A DNA stretch of 46,933 bases from a virus, in IMG/VR virus record IMGVR_UViG_3300032278_000018, positions 1-46,933 of that record; one strand, given 5' to 3'. Within the stretch, counting starts at the first letter, position 1, and each line of letters begins with the position of its first letter. A program made the position numbers and the translations under genes. The notes beneath the pieces are model-generated. The model saw only the letters and a list, made by a program, of their open reading frames with translations. It had not been told where the DNA came from and ran no database searches. Positions 32,301 to 40,059 of the stretch are shown here, piece by piece.

Positions 32301-35300
32301 TGTAGGATTATCATATACCTGCAAATTGAGAGTAACATCCTCAAGAGGAATCTTATATGTCTCTGGTGTCTTGACATATTTACCTGTAGACTCATTATAA
32401 TATCTCATCTCATACTTGTCTTTACCCCTCCTATGCAACTTCCAGTCATACTTTTCCCTCAACCCTAACTGCTTTACAGCAGTATTATATAATATTCCGT
32501 GCACAGGATCAGACATGCCTGCCATATGTGCAGACTCTGCCTTTCCAGCCCTGAAATAAGCATACTTACCTAAGATCATTCCACGATCTATTTCAGATGA
32601 ATGCATAAATCCTTTTAACATATTACCCTTAACAGGAAGGCCACCGTCCTCTATCATTCTATCAAAAAAGTCAGCACGTACTGTGAATACACCATCTAAA
32701 TGATGCTCAGCTAAGAAATTCTCAACAGCCTTAGTAACCTTACCACTCTTACTCTTTCTGTATCTCTTCATCATTATATTCTTTTTACCAGCAACATAGT
32801 TTCCTACGGTAGAGGGTGCAGAGTTCTGTATAATAATATTCATTGCTGGCCTACCATCTACAGACACACTAAGATCTGGTATATGATCTTGATACATATT
32901 TATATCAAGACTAGGCTCACCTGAATTAAGTATCTGCATACGTTTACTTAAAGAAACAGGATCAGAAAGAAACTTATCAGGGTTCTTTGCTATAACACCA
33001 ATGTCCTTAATCTTTTCCATTGTAAGCCTAGCGTGGATATTGGATACTACCATATGAGCATAAAGAGCTTCAGCCTGTTCTGCTGGCATCCCAACCTTCT
33101 CCATAAAAGAACTAAATACATTTCTATGCTTCTTATAATCAGAATGTGCCTTTACTTTTGGATTAGCTTTATTAATCCTAGACATATACTGTTCAGCAAT
33201 GGTTACAAAATTATCTCCAGGCCTACCCTGTACTAATTCAGCGTAGATCTGCTTATCTTGATCTTTTACGCCAGAAAAGAAGTATCTCCCTTTTGAAGCA
33301 GCTGCAGCAAATACCTCTGCGATCTCTCCAGATGGCATATTCATATCAAATATATTTTGTACAACACTTCTATCTCTATCGGGATCAACAACCTCGGTCT
33401 TATTCTCAAATCTTTCTACAATCCACTTCCATTGTCTACCAAAAACCTTATCAAGAAATGAATCTGGAGTCATTTTTAATACATTCTTACCAGACCCGTC
33501 TAAATCTCCAGACCGTTCCAACGATAGAGGTTCATTACTTTGTACAAAATGGCCTTCATTGAGACGAGTATTCTCAGCCGTTCTTACCCAGTAGCTTCTT
33601 AATCCCTGATACATCCTAGTATTACGATCAATTGCAACACTAAACTCAGAGGATATGTCTGCAAGGAAGCTTCCCCATCCTTCTTTTCCACCTGTTGAAA
33701 GATTGCTTTTAGCAATCTCTGATACTCTTTCTTTAACAAGTCCTCTATTAGGTATATTGGGATCAGTGCCAGCAACAATCTGCTCCACTATCATATCTAA
33801 AGGCCGAGCCAAATGTAGAGTAGTATCATGCTCGTTAATTACATCTGATGTTTGAATAGTCTCACTCTTTTCTGAGGTAGGGGGTTCGAGTATGGGTTCT
33901 TTAGCTTTACTAGGCTCAACCTCTATCTTAAATTCTTTATCTACATAGTCAGGATGATTCATTTGCTTGAGAGCATACTCCGTAGCTTCCTGCTCTATCT
34001 TAAGGGCCTTATCAGCAAAGAGATCTAACCCCTTTTCTGTCTTGGGATACTTACTCGCATGCCCTAAAGCCTGATGTCCCTCCTCATGCAACATAATAAA
34101 ATTCTCATAAGCAGTCTCTCCTCCTCGTTCTTCAAAGAACTTTCTTAAATCTTTAAGTCTTATATCCATATTGTTAAGCATAATCTTCTTTTGTTCAGAA
34201 GATGGCCCAAGCTCTCCTCTTAGATATGGATGATTAGCTTCATAATCCGCACGTATCATGTCTCTATCTAAGGATATTTCTCCCTTCTCAGCATTAAATG
34301 ACGCCAATCTAAAATCTTGACCAACTATTCTCCTTCTAACGGCATTCATATCAACATCAAGACCAGCATCTCTCAAAGCCATGGCGGTAATAGCTCCAGC
34401 CCGTGATAGTTTATTCTTATTTACCCAGCTACCAGCAAGAAGATCGGCTTGGTGTTCTATTTCTTTTTGAACTTCTGGCCTCATCTTGCTAAAGCCATCC
34501 AAATCTTCTGGAGACATAAGTTTTGAGGTTTGTCCTGACTGCCTGTAAGGCATCATAAACCTTAGAGCTGCCTCTTCTTTAGCAGGCATAGTCTTTGCTC
34601 CAAAGAATGCTCCTAGTAAATACTGATAAACTTGAAGTTCAAGGGGTTCGTCTTGTACTGTAGATGGCAAGCCCGTGACAATAGAACCTGCTAAGGCCCT
34701 CACGGTTGAGTTAGCTCTTCTAATAGTATTGGGATCAGATGACTTTAAAGCATTTTGTAAATTTACAACATTTCCTATTCCACCAAAGATACCTCCCATG
34801 GCTGCTCCACCAATGAATGCATCCATCATATGCTCAGCACCTTCTTGCCAGGTAGATGCAGCGGACGCTACCCCTAGATGTCCTGCATGCCTTAGCATTT
34901 GAGCCCCCACAGCGCCTTCCTCAAGGAACTTTATGGTACGACCTGCCACTATACCCTTACTAACACGCCCAACGCCTTCTAAGGTGAGATCAGCAGCTAA
35001 CATAGGAACAGATCTAAAAGACGTAAGAGCACCTGCTACCTTACTCACGTCTGCAGTCTGCTTAACAAGACCAGCAGATTTACCAGCTTTTGCGAGCATA
35101 CCTACACTTTTAGCACCTATACTACCTATTGTCCAAGGCCCAGGAAGCCATCCTACAAACCCTGCAAGATGTCCTACGTTACGTGCTATTGCTTCTGCTG
35201 TATTTTCTGGTGGGTCACCAACACTAAGTGTACTAAATCCAGAAGTAAATCCAGATACAAGCTGACCTACAGTACTGACTAAGTTAAAATCAGACTGAGG

Positions 35301-35429
35301 CATAGACCTTCTAAAGGGAACCCCAAAGTTATCAGAGTTCTTTTCTAGCTGATCTACTTCTTCTTCTGAGAAAAGTCCTGGATTGCTCTGGTATAGATCA
35401 TAAGCTAATCTAAATTGCTGTGGATTCAT
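26394..35429 (-). CDS. giant 3011-residue virion/ejection protein with RNAP-like DxDxD and zincin motifs
   Basis: Residues 1-330 hold hydrophobic, Gly/Ala-rich stretches that could enter membranes. A zincin-like site lies at HEEGH (448-452), with E481 in QEATEYA as possible third ligand. Around 1317-1360, RVPSDS leads to SGGADLDSDSAFF with D1356, D1358 and D1360. This context resembles the 'R-P-T...S-DFD-DK' region of giant crAss-type virion proteins, related to the NADFDGD loop of RNA polymerase beta-prime. Long helical, charged regions follow. The C-terminus (about 2650-3011; FARTNLGRIFARFQLWSWNS) looks like other podoviral ejection proteins. It ends the leftward internal-protein operon and overlaps the upstream stop (ATGA). 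Injection with DNA is likely; polymerase and protease activities are inference. Confidence 0.75.
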   Translation of the reverse strand: MNPQQFRLAYDLYQSNPGLFSEEEVDQLEKNSDNFGVPFRRSMPQSDFNLVSTVGQLVSGFTSGFSTLSVGDPPENTAEAIARNVGHLAGFVGWLPGPWTIGSIGAKSVGMLAKAGKSAGLVKQTADVSKVAGALTSFRSVPMLAADLTLEGVGRVSKGIVAGRTIKFLEEGAVGAQMLRHAGHLGVASAASTWQEGAEHMMDAFIGGAAMGGIFGGIGNVVNLQNALKSSDPNTIRRANSTVRALAGSIVTGLPSTVQDEPLELQVYQYLLGAFFGAKTMPAKEEAALRFMMPYRQSGQTSKLMSPEDLDGFSKMRPEVQKEIEHQADLLAGSWVNKNKLSRAGAITAMALRDAGLDVDMNAVRRRIVGQDFRLASFNAEKGEISLDRDMIRADYEANHPYLRGELGPSSEQKKIMLNNMDIRLKDLRKFFEERGGETAYENFIMLHEEGHQALGHASKYPKTEKGLDLFADKALKIEQEATEYALKQMNHPDYVDKEFKIEVEPSKAKEPILEPPTSEKSETIQTSDVINEHDTTLHLARPLDMIVEQIVAGTDPNIPNRGLVKERVSEIAKSNLSTGGKEGWGSFLADISSEFSVAIDRNTRMYQGLRSYWVRTAENTRLNEGHFVQSNEPLSLERSGDLDGSGKNVLKMTPDSFLDKVFGRQWKWIVERFENKTEVVDPDRDRSVVQNIFDMNMPSGEIAEVFAAAASKGRYFFSGVKDQDKQIYAELVQGRPGDNFVTIAEQYMSRINKANPKVKAHSDYKKHRNVFSSFMEKVGMPAEQAEALYAHMVVSNIHARLTMEKIKDIGVIAKNPDKFLSDPVSLSKRMQILNSGEPSLDINMYQDHIPDLSVSVDGRPAMNIIIQNSAPSTVGNYVAGKKNIMMKRYRKSKSGKVTKAVENFLAEHHLDGVFTVRADFFDRMIEDGGLPVKGNMLKGFMHSSEIDRGMILGKYAYFRAGKAESAHMAGMSDPVHGILYNTAVKQLGLREKYDWKLHRRGKDKYEMRYYNESTGKYVKTPETYKIPLEDVTLNLQVYDNPTFGGAMKEVMAVRQMLTNLFAEQIDPKIIDRIYTDTLLASVRGEPVNNQRAQKFLELEAAGKNVTSEEIAKLEKLAESIDVDKIDHNIIMAIVTGGKEGKTTVSDSPLYRKLWDHMLKLGKRGLLDQDSETIVEFDVAQRVAEQKMLDEFYSSADRILQVGGRSPSMIEFKPTKKLTDTVLRNYLVNKAIRPIMPSSGKAFLNPFDPWLMRRLDLKPGEFYFNDALKKFKITYEGKSMSLESAWKHYQGVRKDLEKRDPAKLADLEEQLTFGIIRVPSDSISGMRSLKFKGFTGRQGAGMIIHNKDMIASGGADLDSDSAFFYHGLDRGFMKAIRNNRNEWVDKKGILRDVKTNLEDFNIKELREEQKGVPGMFDPLTLWEVSMGSRAGNKLLGVAANARRRIHSLFSFVNSKKGGEWVEELSPETLASINARRIKGKKEPIKADKLYVKWQASKDNGEEFRYYARDALNFAADAGDYAGMLSRHQLIDLLISKAFRGAIVYDSKGKVYGDILSNKAMAGVYDTIYGRLTRMDNLIASRNWNEGRAWSMNDISDRLSTEVRYLTDRDVEIPGVWGKVVSEELVNILKVSDEYQRGRHFFNNKEYQKFGRQFNKILDQNPDVLSMLFREKIITQEKFWDDKTFKTLMSTPEGRAKLRDFVSQDSADRASILVVSGAYRKAFSEHGGDIESFHALAGDILNQAQAHKMSYYNNINVKRAVALHERVNMPAYVTNSELRGNMRSYREGLPKAQQELYDAFLLSSLRRHPFSVADMHKKVSLHEKNIQALISKRDLLEGGTKDYQKDYDTITNNMNREQDKISSIKGDYHNSGLDAFSFGTDVLPRTSVKKWLDTYKGLHELTGKKLSDTEMQRIILRSDPVESPALDRAVPRTSDTNQANKLAEYADHFWRNHIKDAENVDASKMSKEERQLYSDLQDIVQMYPQLRENFQEMFEGTLMNFGVFGTSPRIATKQDLRVFINSFKGFTPKNALRSFIKTGKMPDGAPVKWWHFMMWPESIGRRNLGYDMSPFWMEGPVVTPSGPVFKQVAVPMSHFGRMHQFWTTADKWKQVEINRIVHRTSPEGEPRKYEEGLQDLASVREPLDTIKDIDQSRFMDNIIAYRERNRGKDEFENDQNRLYEKEWEKAEKIWNKEFAGKEYTITLEGEQQKIRAEELRDVMNDRVSDWFESFYKVHVSNREFSEKEFVWNNTKYGKEIDVSKTLRKLAREQDVGAKPYIIPLEQQLELSFDIILNEMRVDMLNIKNNEIIDIASRLTKEGIKSTDGKVLNWRKDIVDVREMPTELRIKFKEMWKGGDETRITGKGDIIVSAEDGSVSQNPGFRGIGKVAFSEFFPHGGWGKKVANRVLKERLERLAKEGADETKLAEAEYRHKIIMAEEKLNDLGLGEAHAEAIMSDEISERDFSLLGLHSRPGHVLRRGSREDGPLPGWQRNWDALERYASQIITARYNSLASAISYRLVKRFENTKAMGEHTRQWARFMKLYNRDNLGYGSTFPRAFLTDADKLPVKMTPYYWFSDEAFEKEVVGRIAKKYFDGDKGLAKEKSRLLHRQLAHLSNLEAKWEMLTLLAHSKSLANNMYGGSTNTIINAGFEPWKNSLSIKYLANYVNPKFKTRQDWSDWTESVGAVESWIVSEARLTGAWKDPKLRKSIRESLQQIRKEPESDDLTVFEIFQRNGVTKEVFNKAAWFMRVSERKLRKQAFLAHYINSRDALEANGFVMDFEHPWLIKMANQGVYGTQFLYNNANRPAFARTNLGRIFARFQLWSWNSIRFRKELIRRAKIVGYDPGTPEYKRLQNMVTADLFMYSLATIFPASMFEATLPQPYQYFEDLAGWFFGSDKEKERAFFGMGPAQMFAPPVARYALAPIKSMLSKDWDRFASYHVWTWFPFGRMARDMFKPEHGLIYNPVMATERLVGVPLHQFQRGATKYFRREKPITATDTPYPMSTETKYPSIY

Positions 35430-36817
35430 TTAGCTTCAGCTGGCATTATTGTCGATTTTGCCATAGGAGCAAGCCAATCTCTTAATTCTACTAACTGCTG
35501 TATCATGTTCTTTCTACTGTCAACTCCCGAACCATATCTGCCCTTATAAGTCTCCATTCTTTGAATCTGGGTTTCTATTTGACCGTACATTAAAGGTGCA
35601 TTAAACCCAATTGTATTTCCAAACTCCATAATAAAAGTACCTGTCTTCTCAATATACCTTTCCATCTCTGCATCATTTTTTAGCTTTGTAGTATGTCTTG
35701 CCTCAGACCAAGCTTCTGAACGCCATCTTGCTCCTGGCATACTCTTTGGCTCTGGTATTGACGTGGGTGGATTAAGAACACCATGACTCATGACAGCCTC
35801 CCTCATCTCTATCTGATTGTTCTTCATCATAATCTCAAACTGGAAGTTGCTTTTATCCATTATATTGTTCAACGCATATAGACTTTCCATGCTTTGAAAA
35901 TTAGGATTTTCTTTAAACTTTGTAAGCATAGACCTAACTTTTGGATTCTGTGTCATTAAAGTAGGATCAGCACCCATTACAGCCATTTGAATCATAGGCA
36001 TCATCGTCTTTAAAAGATTCTGATCTTGTTTATCAATTAGATCAACATAAGCCATTTCATTTGCAAGCTCCAACCCATCTAAACTCTGGTAAAACTTATC
36101 TAAGTCTAGATTAAATTGTTTATCAGTAATACCAACTCTCTTATTCTCTACTGTAAGCTTTGCATCAAATGTTCTCTGGTCTTCTTTCAGCTGATCTTTC
36201 CACCGAGTTATCTGCGCATCATTGAAATGACGCTGATTTCCTGCTTGAACAGCCCAATGAGCAACCTGAGAACTTTGGAACTGACCTTGTTGAGCTATAT
36301 GAGCCGCATATGTTACCTCATGTTTCCCTCTTGAGGCTGCAGTCGATGCAAGAGCGTCAGCTTTCATCCATTCGATTCCACGAGGGCCTCCTTCAGCCCC
36401 ATACAAAGCCTCCATCTGAGTCCGTCTAAGCCCACCAGTCCCAAAATCATATTCAACTTGAGCTCTATATGCAATAGCCCTAATCATATTTGCTTCTGCT
36501 GTCTTACCTTGAGCCTCTAATGCTGACGCCTGAGTCTCCGAGTTCTTAACCATAACATTAATCTTCTGCTGCTCTAAAGAATCAGGGCCAATAAACTTTG
36601 CCTTCGCTACTTGAGTAGAGGTCTCAGCTGACATCCTTTCAATGGCAACACGAGCTTCCTTCACATTCTCAAGTTCTTGGGCTTGCAAACTTAATGAAGC
36701 TACCCTATAGTCTGCTATAGCCTGAGCAGTATCTGCTTCTGTGTCAGCTCTTTGCTGTGATATATTTAACTGCTGTGCTGAGGCTAACGACCTAGCAATC
36801 TCTGGTTTAGTTGGCAT
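35426..36817 (-). CDS. coiled-coil internal virion protein
   Basis: The 463-residue product is almost entirely helical, Ala/Gln/Glu-rich and without cysteine (QQRADTEADTAQAIADYRVA; SAETSTQVAKAKF). The C-terminal half is rich in Met and Asn (LLKTMMPMIQMAVMG). It lies directly upstream of the giant ejection protein, coupled by ATGA, and downstream of a Gly-rich protein. The trio of glycine-rich, coiled-coil and giant proteins parallels the ejection set gp14-gp15-gp16 of T7-like phages. Sequence identity to those is not claimed. Confidence 0.65.
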   Translation of the reverse strand: MPTKPEIARSLASAQQLNISQQRADTEADTAQAIADYRVASLSLQAQELENVKEARVAIERMSAETSTQVAKAKFIGPDSLEQQKINVMVKNSETQASALEAQGKTAEANMIRAIAYRAQVEYDFGTGGLRRTQMEALYGAEGGPRGIEWMKADALASTAASRGKHEVTYAAHIAQQGQFQSSQVAHWAVQAGNQRHFNDAQITRWKDQLKEDQRTFDAKLTVENKRVGITDKQFNLDLDKFYQSLDGLELANEMAYVDLIDKQDQNLLKTMMPMIQMAVMGADPTLMTQNPKVRSMLTKFKENPNFQSMESLYALNNIMDKSNFQFEIMMKNNQIEMREAVMSHGVLNPPTSIPEPKSMPGARWRSEAWSEARHTTKLKNDAEMERYIEKTGTFIMEFGNTIGFNAPLMYGQIETQIQRMETYKGRYGSGVDSRKNMIQQLVELRDWLAPMAKSTIMPAEAK

Positions 36818-36831
36818 AACTATAACTCCTA

Positions 36832-37716
36832 TTAATTTCCTAATGTATACTGATTATTTAATCCAAACCCACTTTGCCATTGATCTTGAATATTGGGTTG
36901 AAAACCACCCCATCCTCCAGTAACACCTATCCCACCTCTTCCTTTACCCATCCAACTCTGTGCCATACCAGACCCTAGACCTAGCATACCTCCATCAGAA
37001 TAAGCACCTCCGCCTTGACCAAAGTTAGAAAATCCCCCTCCACTTTGTCCATAGCCAGCACCCCCTCCTGCAAAGTTACCTCCAAATCCTTGAGACATAA
37101 ACCCACGTTGCTGCTGTAATGGCTGATAAGATGGAGACATTGACCCACCTCCTCCTTGCAATGGATTTTGTCCACCCCCGCCTGCACCTAGGAAAGCAGA
37201 GCCACCCATAAAAGCTGCTCCCTCTACCAGGCCAGAGATCATTGCTTGCTGACGCTCCATATTGGCATTCCTCATTTTATTTACATCCGTTGCCCTAGCA
37301 CCAGCTACGTTTGCTACTTGACCTCTCATCCCTGAACCTAATTGGAAAGCCCCATAAGCATCTTTTCTACCCTGACCTACCATATTAATAAGGCCCTGCT
37401 GCACCTCTCCACCCATACGAGCTCGTATTGCCTCAGACCTTTTATCTCCCATCCTTTGGCTACCACCAAATCTGAAAGCTCTTTCTGTAGCTTCACGCCC
37501 AGCAGCTGCTCCTGTATCCATAGAAGTACCAACCATCATACTACGTGCAGCACTATATGGGCCAGCACCAAGGTCGCCTGATAACAGGCCTTCACCATAT
37601 TGCTCAAGCGTACCAGCTGTACCTAATTGTGGTGAGACAGCATCATATGCATCACCCCACTCATCTTTGGTTTCACCTAAATCAGCCTGACTAAATACTG
37701 TATCCCAAAAACTCAT
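36832..37716 (-). CDS. glycine-rich internal virion protein
   Basis: The 294-residue protein has a helical N-terminal half (SAARSMMVGTSMDTGAAAGR; KRSEAIRARMGGEVQQGL). A short hydrophobic Gly/Ala stretch follows (GLVEGAAFMGGSAFLGAGGG), then a 110-residue low-complexity tail of Gly, Gln, Ser, Phe and Tyr. The hydrophobic segment could insert into a membrane, as the smallest T7 ejection protein does. Position in the ejection-protein cluster supports this; the Gly/Tyr/Gln tail is unusual and prion-like in composition. Confidence 0.62.
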   Translation of the reverse strand: MSFWDTVFSQADLGETKDEWGDAYDAVSPQLGTAGTLEQYGEGLLSGDLGAGPYSAARSMMVGTSMDTGAAAGREATERAFRFGGSQRMGDKRSEAIRARMGGEVQQGLINMVGQGRKDAYGAFQLGSGMRGQVANVAGARATDVNKMRNANMERQQAMISGLVEGAAFMGGSAFLGAGGGGQNPLQGGGGSMSPSYQPLQQQRGFMSQGFGGNFAGGGAGYGQSGGGFSNFGQGGGAYSDGGMLGLGSGMAQSWMGKGRGGIGVTGGWGGFQPNIQDQWQSGFGLNNQYTLGN

Positions 37717-37731
37717 AATATTGCTCCTTCG

Positions 37732-40059
37732 CTAGTTAGACTTTAAAGCCTCAACTTCTTGTTTAAGTTCCTTAACTGCATTGACAAGCAATGCTGTCAT
37801 TCTTCCATAGTACATAGAGGCATTTCCCTTAGAGTCTTCACCTGTTGCTTCAGGTATAACTTCTTTCACATCCTCTGCGATAAATCCCATTGCCCTTTCA
37901 CTGCCCATATCTTCTTGTAATTCTTCTTTCCAATCATAATAGATACCATCTAATAGCATTACTTTATCTAGTGCACTAGGGATAGTAGACATATTTTCTT
38001 TGTATTCCCTAGAAGAGCTAACGCTTAATAGACCAGCTGCACTTGACTGAACATCTCCACTACCCAAACTTTTAACATAGAAAGCACCCGCAGCTCCATT
38101 AGACGCAGGAGTTTTTATTTCCATACCTAGTCCGACAGATGCGGAAGTACCACTATACACTTCTAAGTTTCCAACATTTCGTCTAAAACCTGTACCAGCA
38201 TCAAGACCTATACCTAACCAAAGATATGCCTGACTTTGCATCTGTATATTGCCATTACTTTTCCAGTACTGGTGAATAGAACCATCATACATAACTCCGA
38301 AATTAAGAGGTTGAGCATCTCCCCCTCTAAAGATTTGCCAAGCTGCTCCTGCATTTGTATTGTGAGCTGGAGTACCATCGGTAGGGGCGTAAAAAATAAG
38401 ACCAGTAGTACCAGAAGTTGCACCTACAACACTTATCTTACCATTAGTGTGAAACTTCATCCTACCGTCAGCGAAAGTAGCCTCGCCAGTTGACGCTAAT
38501 ATAGCCTTGCCACTACCTATATTTATATCACCTGCGGTAATTGATCCCATATCAGCTGAGACTGCTTCTAGATTTGCTACACTTATCTTAGCTGCGGTCA
38601 CAGCATCAGCTGCTATCTCACTTGCAGTAATAGCGTTAGCCGCTATCTGATTAGCGGTCAAAGTATTGGCTGCTACTTCATCAGCAGTTATAGTCCCTGC
38701 GGCAACAACCGCAGCAGTAATGCTATTAAGAGCAATCTTGTCAGCACCATCAATAGTATTGGTAGCAATTTTTTCATTGTTAATAACAAGATTGCCAATA
38801 TTTGCAGAACTAATAGTAAGATTTGCTATCATACCAGCTGTAATTGATAGAGAAGAAATCTTACCTGCTGTTACAGCCCCATCTTCAATCTTACCAGAGG
38901 TAACAGCCGAGGATTGTATTGCTCCTGATGCAATAGAGTTAGTACCCATATTACCAGCCGTAATAGTATTGGAAGCTATCTCACTAGCGGTAACAGCGTT
39001 CTCTCCTATCTCACTAGCAGTGATAGTATTTGATGCTATATTACCAGCTGTTATAGTATTACTGGCAATCTCATCTGCTGTTATAGCATTGGTTCCAATT
39101 TCATCGGCTGTTATAGTATTGCTGGCAATATTCCCTGCTGTTATGGTATTACTAGCTATCTCGTCAGCTGTAACAGCGTTACTAGCAATCTCCCCTGCAG
39201 TGATAGTATTACTTCCAATCTGATCTGCCGTAATAGTATTATTAGCTATCTGAGTGGCTGTAATTGTTGCACTTGCTATATTTGCCGCAGCTATTGTAGC
39301 ACTACCTATGTTTGCACCTGTGATAGTGGCACTAGCTATATCTGTGCCAGTTATTGTAGCATCCTGTATCTGGGTAGCAGTAATAGTACCCGTTACAATA
39401 TTACCACCTGTAATAGTCGCTTCATCAATCATAGCTCCAGTAATCGCATCTTCAGATACAGTAATGGCACCATTGGATGCTATAGTAGCATGGCCTTGTA
39501 CGGTCTTATTGTCCCACGTATCTGTACCATCATAAATAAGTATCTGTCCTGAAGCTGGATTTTGAATATTAGTATCAGAAGCTGAGTTGATTTGGACATT
39601 ACCCCCAGTAAGTCCATCTACATATGTTTTAGTAGTGAGAGTATAATTATCAGCTGGAGTCGTACTAACACTAGAAGCTTGTTTAGGTTGTGCTGAGAAC
39701 TCAACCTGAGTTCCACTATTCTCGGTAATAGTAGCACCACTGCTAATAGTAATAGAATCTTTTACGACTAATTTAGATACTTCTTCTTCAGCTGAAGTAT
39801 CAGTCTCACTCGCTTTAGTAAGAAATAGCTCTCTCTGAGCCCATCCATCAGAGAACTTGCCTTCTATAAGATATTTATTAGTAGCAGTATCCCTTACTAG
39901 TCTCACATCACCACTATTACCCAATTGAGAACCACGATCCTCTGTAGCTTCTTCATTATTAACTGCATCTATAATCTGATTAATATCATCATAAATCTGA
40001 TTCCAGGCTCTTGTGTCTGTCTCAGTTCTTGGGGCTTTCTTCTTAGTGATAGGCATCAA
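37732..40059 (-). CDS. tail fibre with decapeptide repeats and S74 chaperone domain
   Basis: The 775-residue protein has three parts. The N-terminal attachment region (1-200) includes GQILIYDGTDTWDNKTVQGH. The shaft of about 29 decapeptides of type (N)TITA-(D/G/S)-x-I-A-S (about 204-494) suggests a trimeric beta-helix. After a receptor-binding region, the protein ends in a Peptidase_S74 intramolecular chaperone (about 680-775) with SSREYKENMS, YYDWKEE, MGFIAEDVKEVIPEA and NAVKELKQEVE. In that family a Ser/Lys pair cuts the chaperone off after trimer folding; the Ser (about 681-683) and Lys (687) are present. It overlaps the 1054-residue gene by 4 bases. Confidence 0.88.
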   Translation of the reverse strand: MMPITKKKAPRTETDTRAWNQIYDDINQIIDAVNNEEATEDRGSQLGNSGDVRLVRDTATNKYLIEGKFSDGWAQRELFLTKASETDTSAEEEVSKLVVKDSITISSGATITENSGTQVEFSAQPKQASSVSTTPADNYTLTTKTYVDGLTGGNVQINSASDTNIQNPASGQILIYDGTDTWDNKTVQGHATIASNGAITVSEDAITGAMIDEATITGGNIVTGTITATQIQDATITGTDIASATITGANIGSATIAAANIASATITATQIANNTITADQIGSNTITAGEIASNAVTADEIASNTITAGNIASNTITADEIGTNAITADEIASNTITAGNIASNTITASEIGENAVTASEIASNTITAGNMGTNSIASGAIQSSAVTSGKIEDGAVTAGKISSLSITAGMIANLTISSANIGNLVINNEKIATNTIDGADKIALNSITAAVVAAGTITADEVAANTLTANQIAANAITASEIAADAVTAAKISVANLEAVSADMGSITAGDINIGSGKAILASTGEATFADGRMKFHTNGKISVVGATSGTTGLIFYAPTDGTPAHNTNAGAAWQIFRGGDAQPLNFGVMYDGSIHQYWKSNGNIQMQSQAYLWLGIGLDAGTGFRRNVGNLEVYSGTSASVGLGMEIKTPASNGAAGAFYVKSLGSGDVQSSAAGLLSVSSSREYKENMSTIPSALDKVMLLDGIYYDWKEELQEDMGSERAMGFIAEDVKEVIPEATGEDSKGNASMYYGRMTALLVNAVKELKQEVEALKSN
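38577..39450 (-). repeat. coding 30-bp repeats in the tail-fibre shaft
   Basis: About 29 imperfect 30-base units encode the decapeptide shaft. Units such as NTITAGNIAS recur exactly, while others drift (SAVTSGKIED, LVINNEKIAT). The central block (about residues 230-390) is the most uniform, which points to growth by slippage or recombination within the gene. Such arrays are known to change fibre length between related phages. Confidence 0.8.

Noticed and set aside
38666-39223. 185-residue plus-strand frame antisense to the tail-fibre shaft
   Set aside because: It arises from the regular codon pattern of the decapeptide repeats on the opposite strand (monotonous ILPAVIVL-type sequence).
38577-39450. 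CRISPR-like regular repeats
   Set aside because: The 30-base periodicity is continuous coding repeat within one fibre gene, with no distinct spacers.
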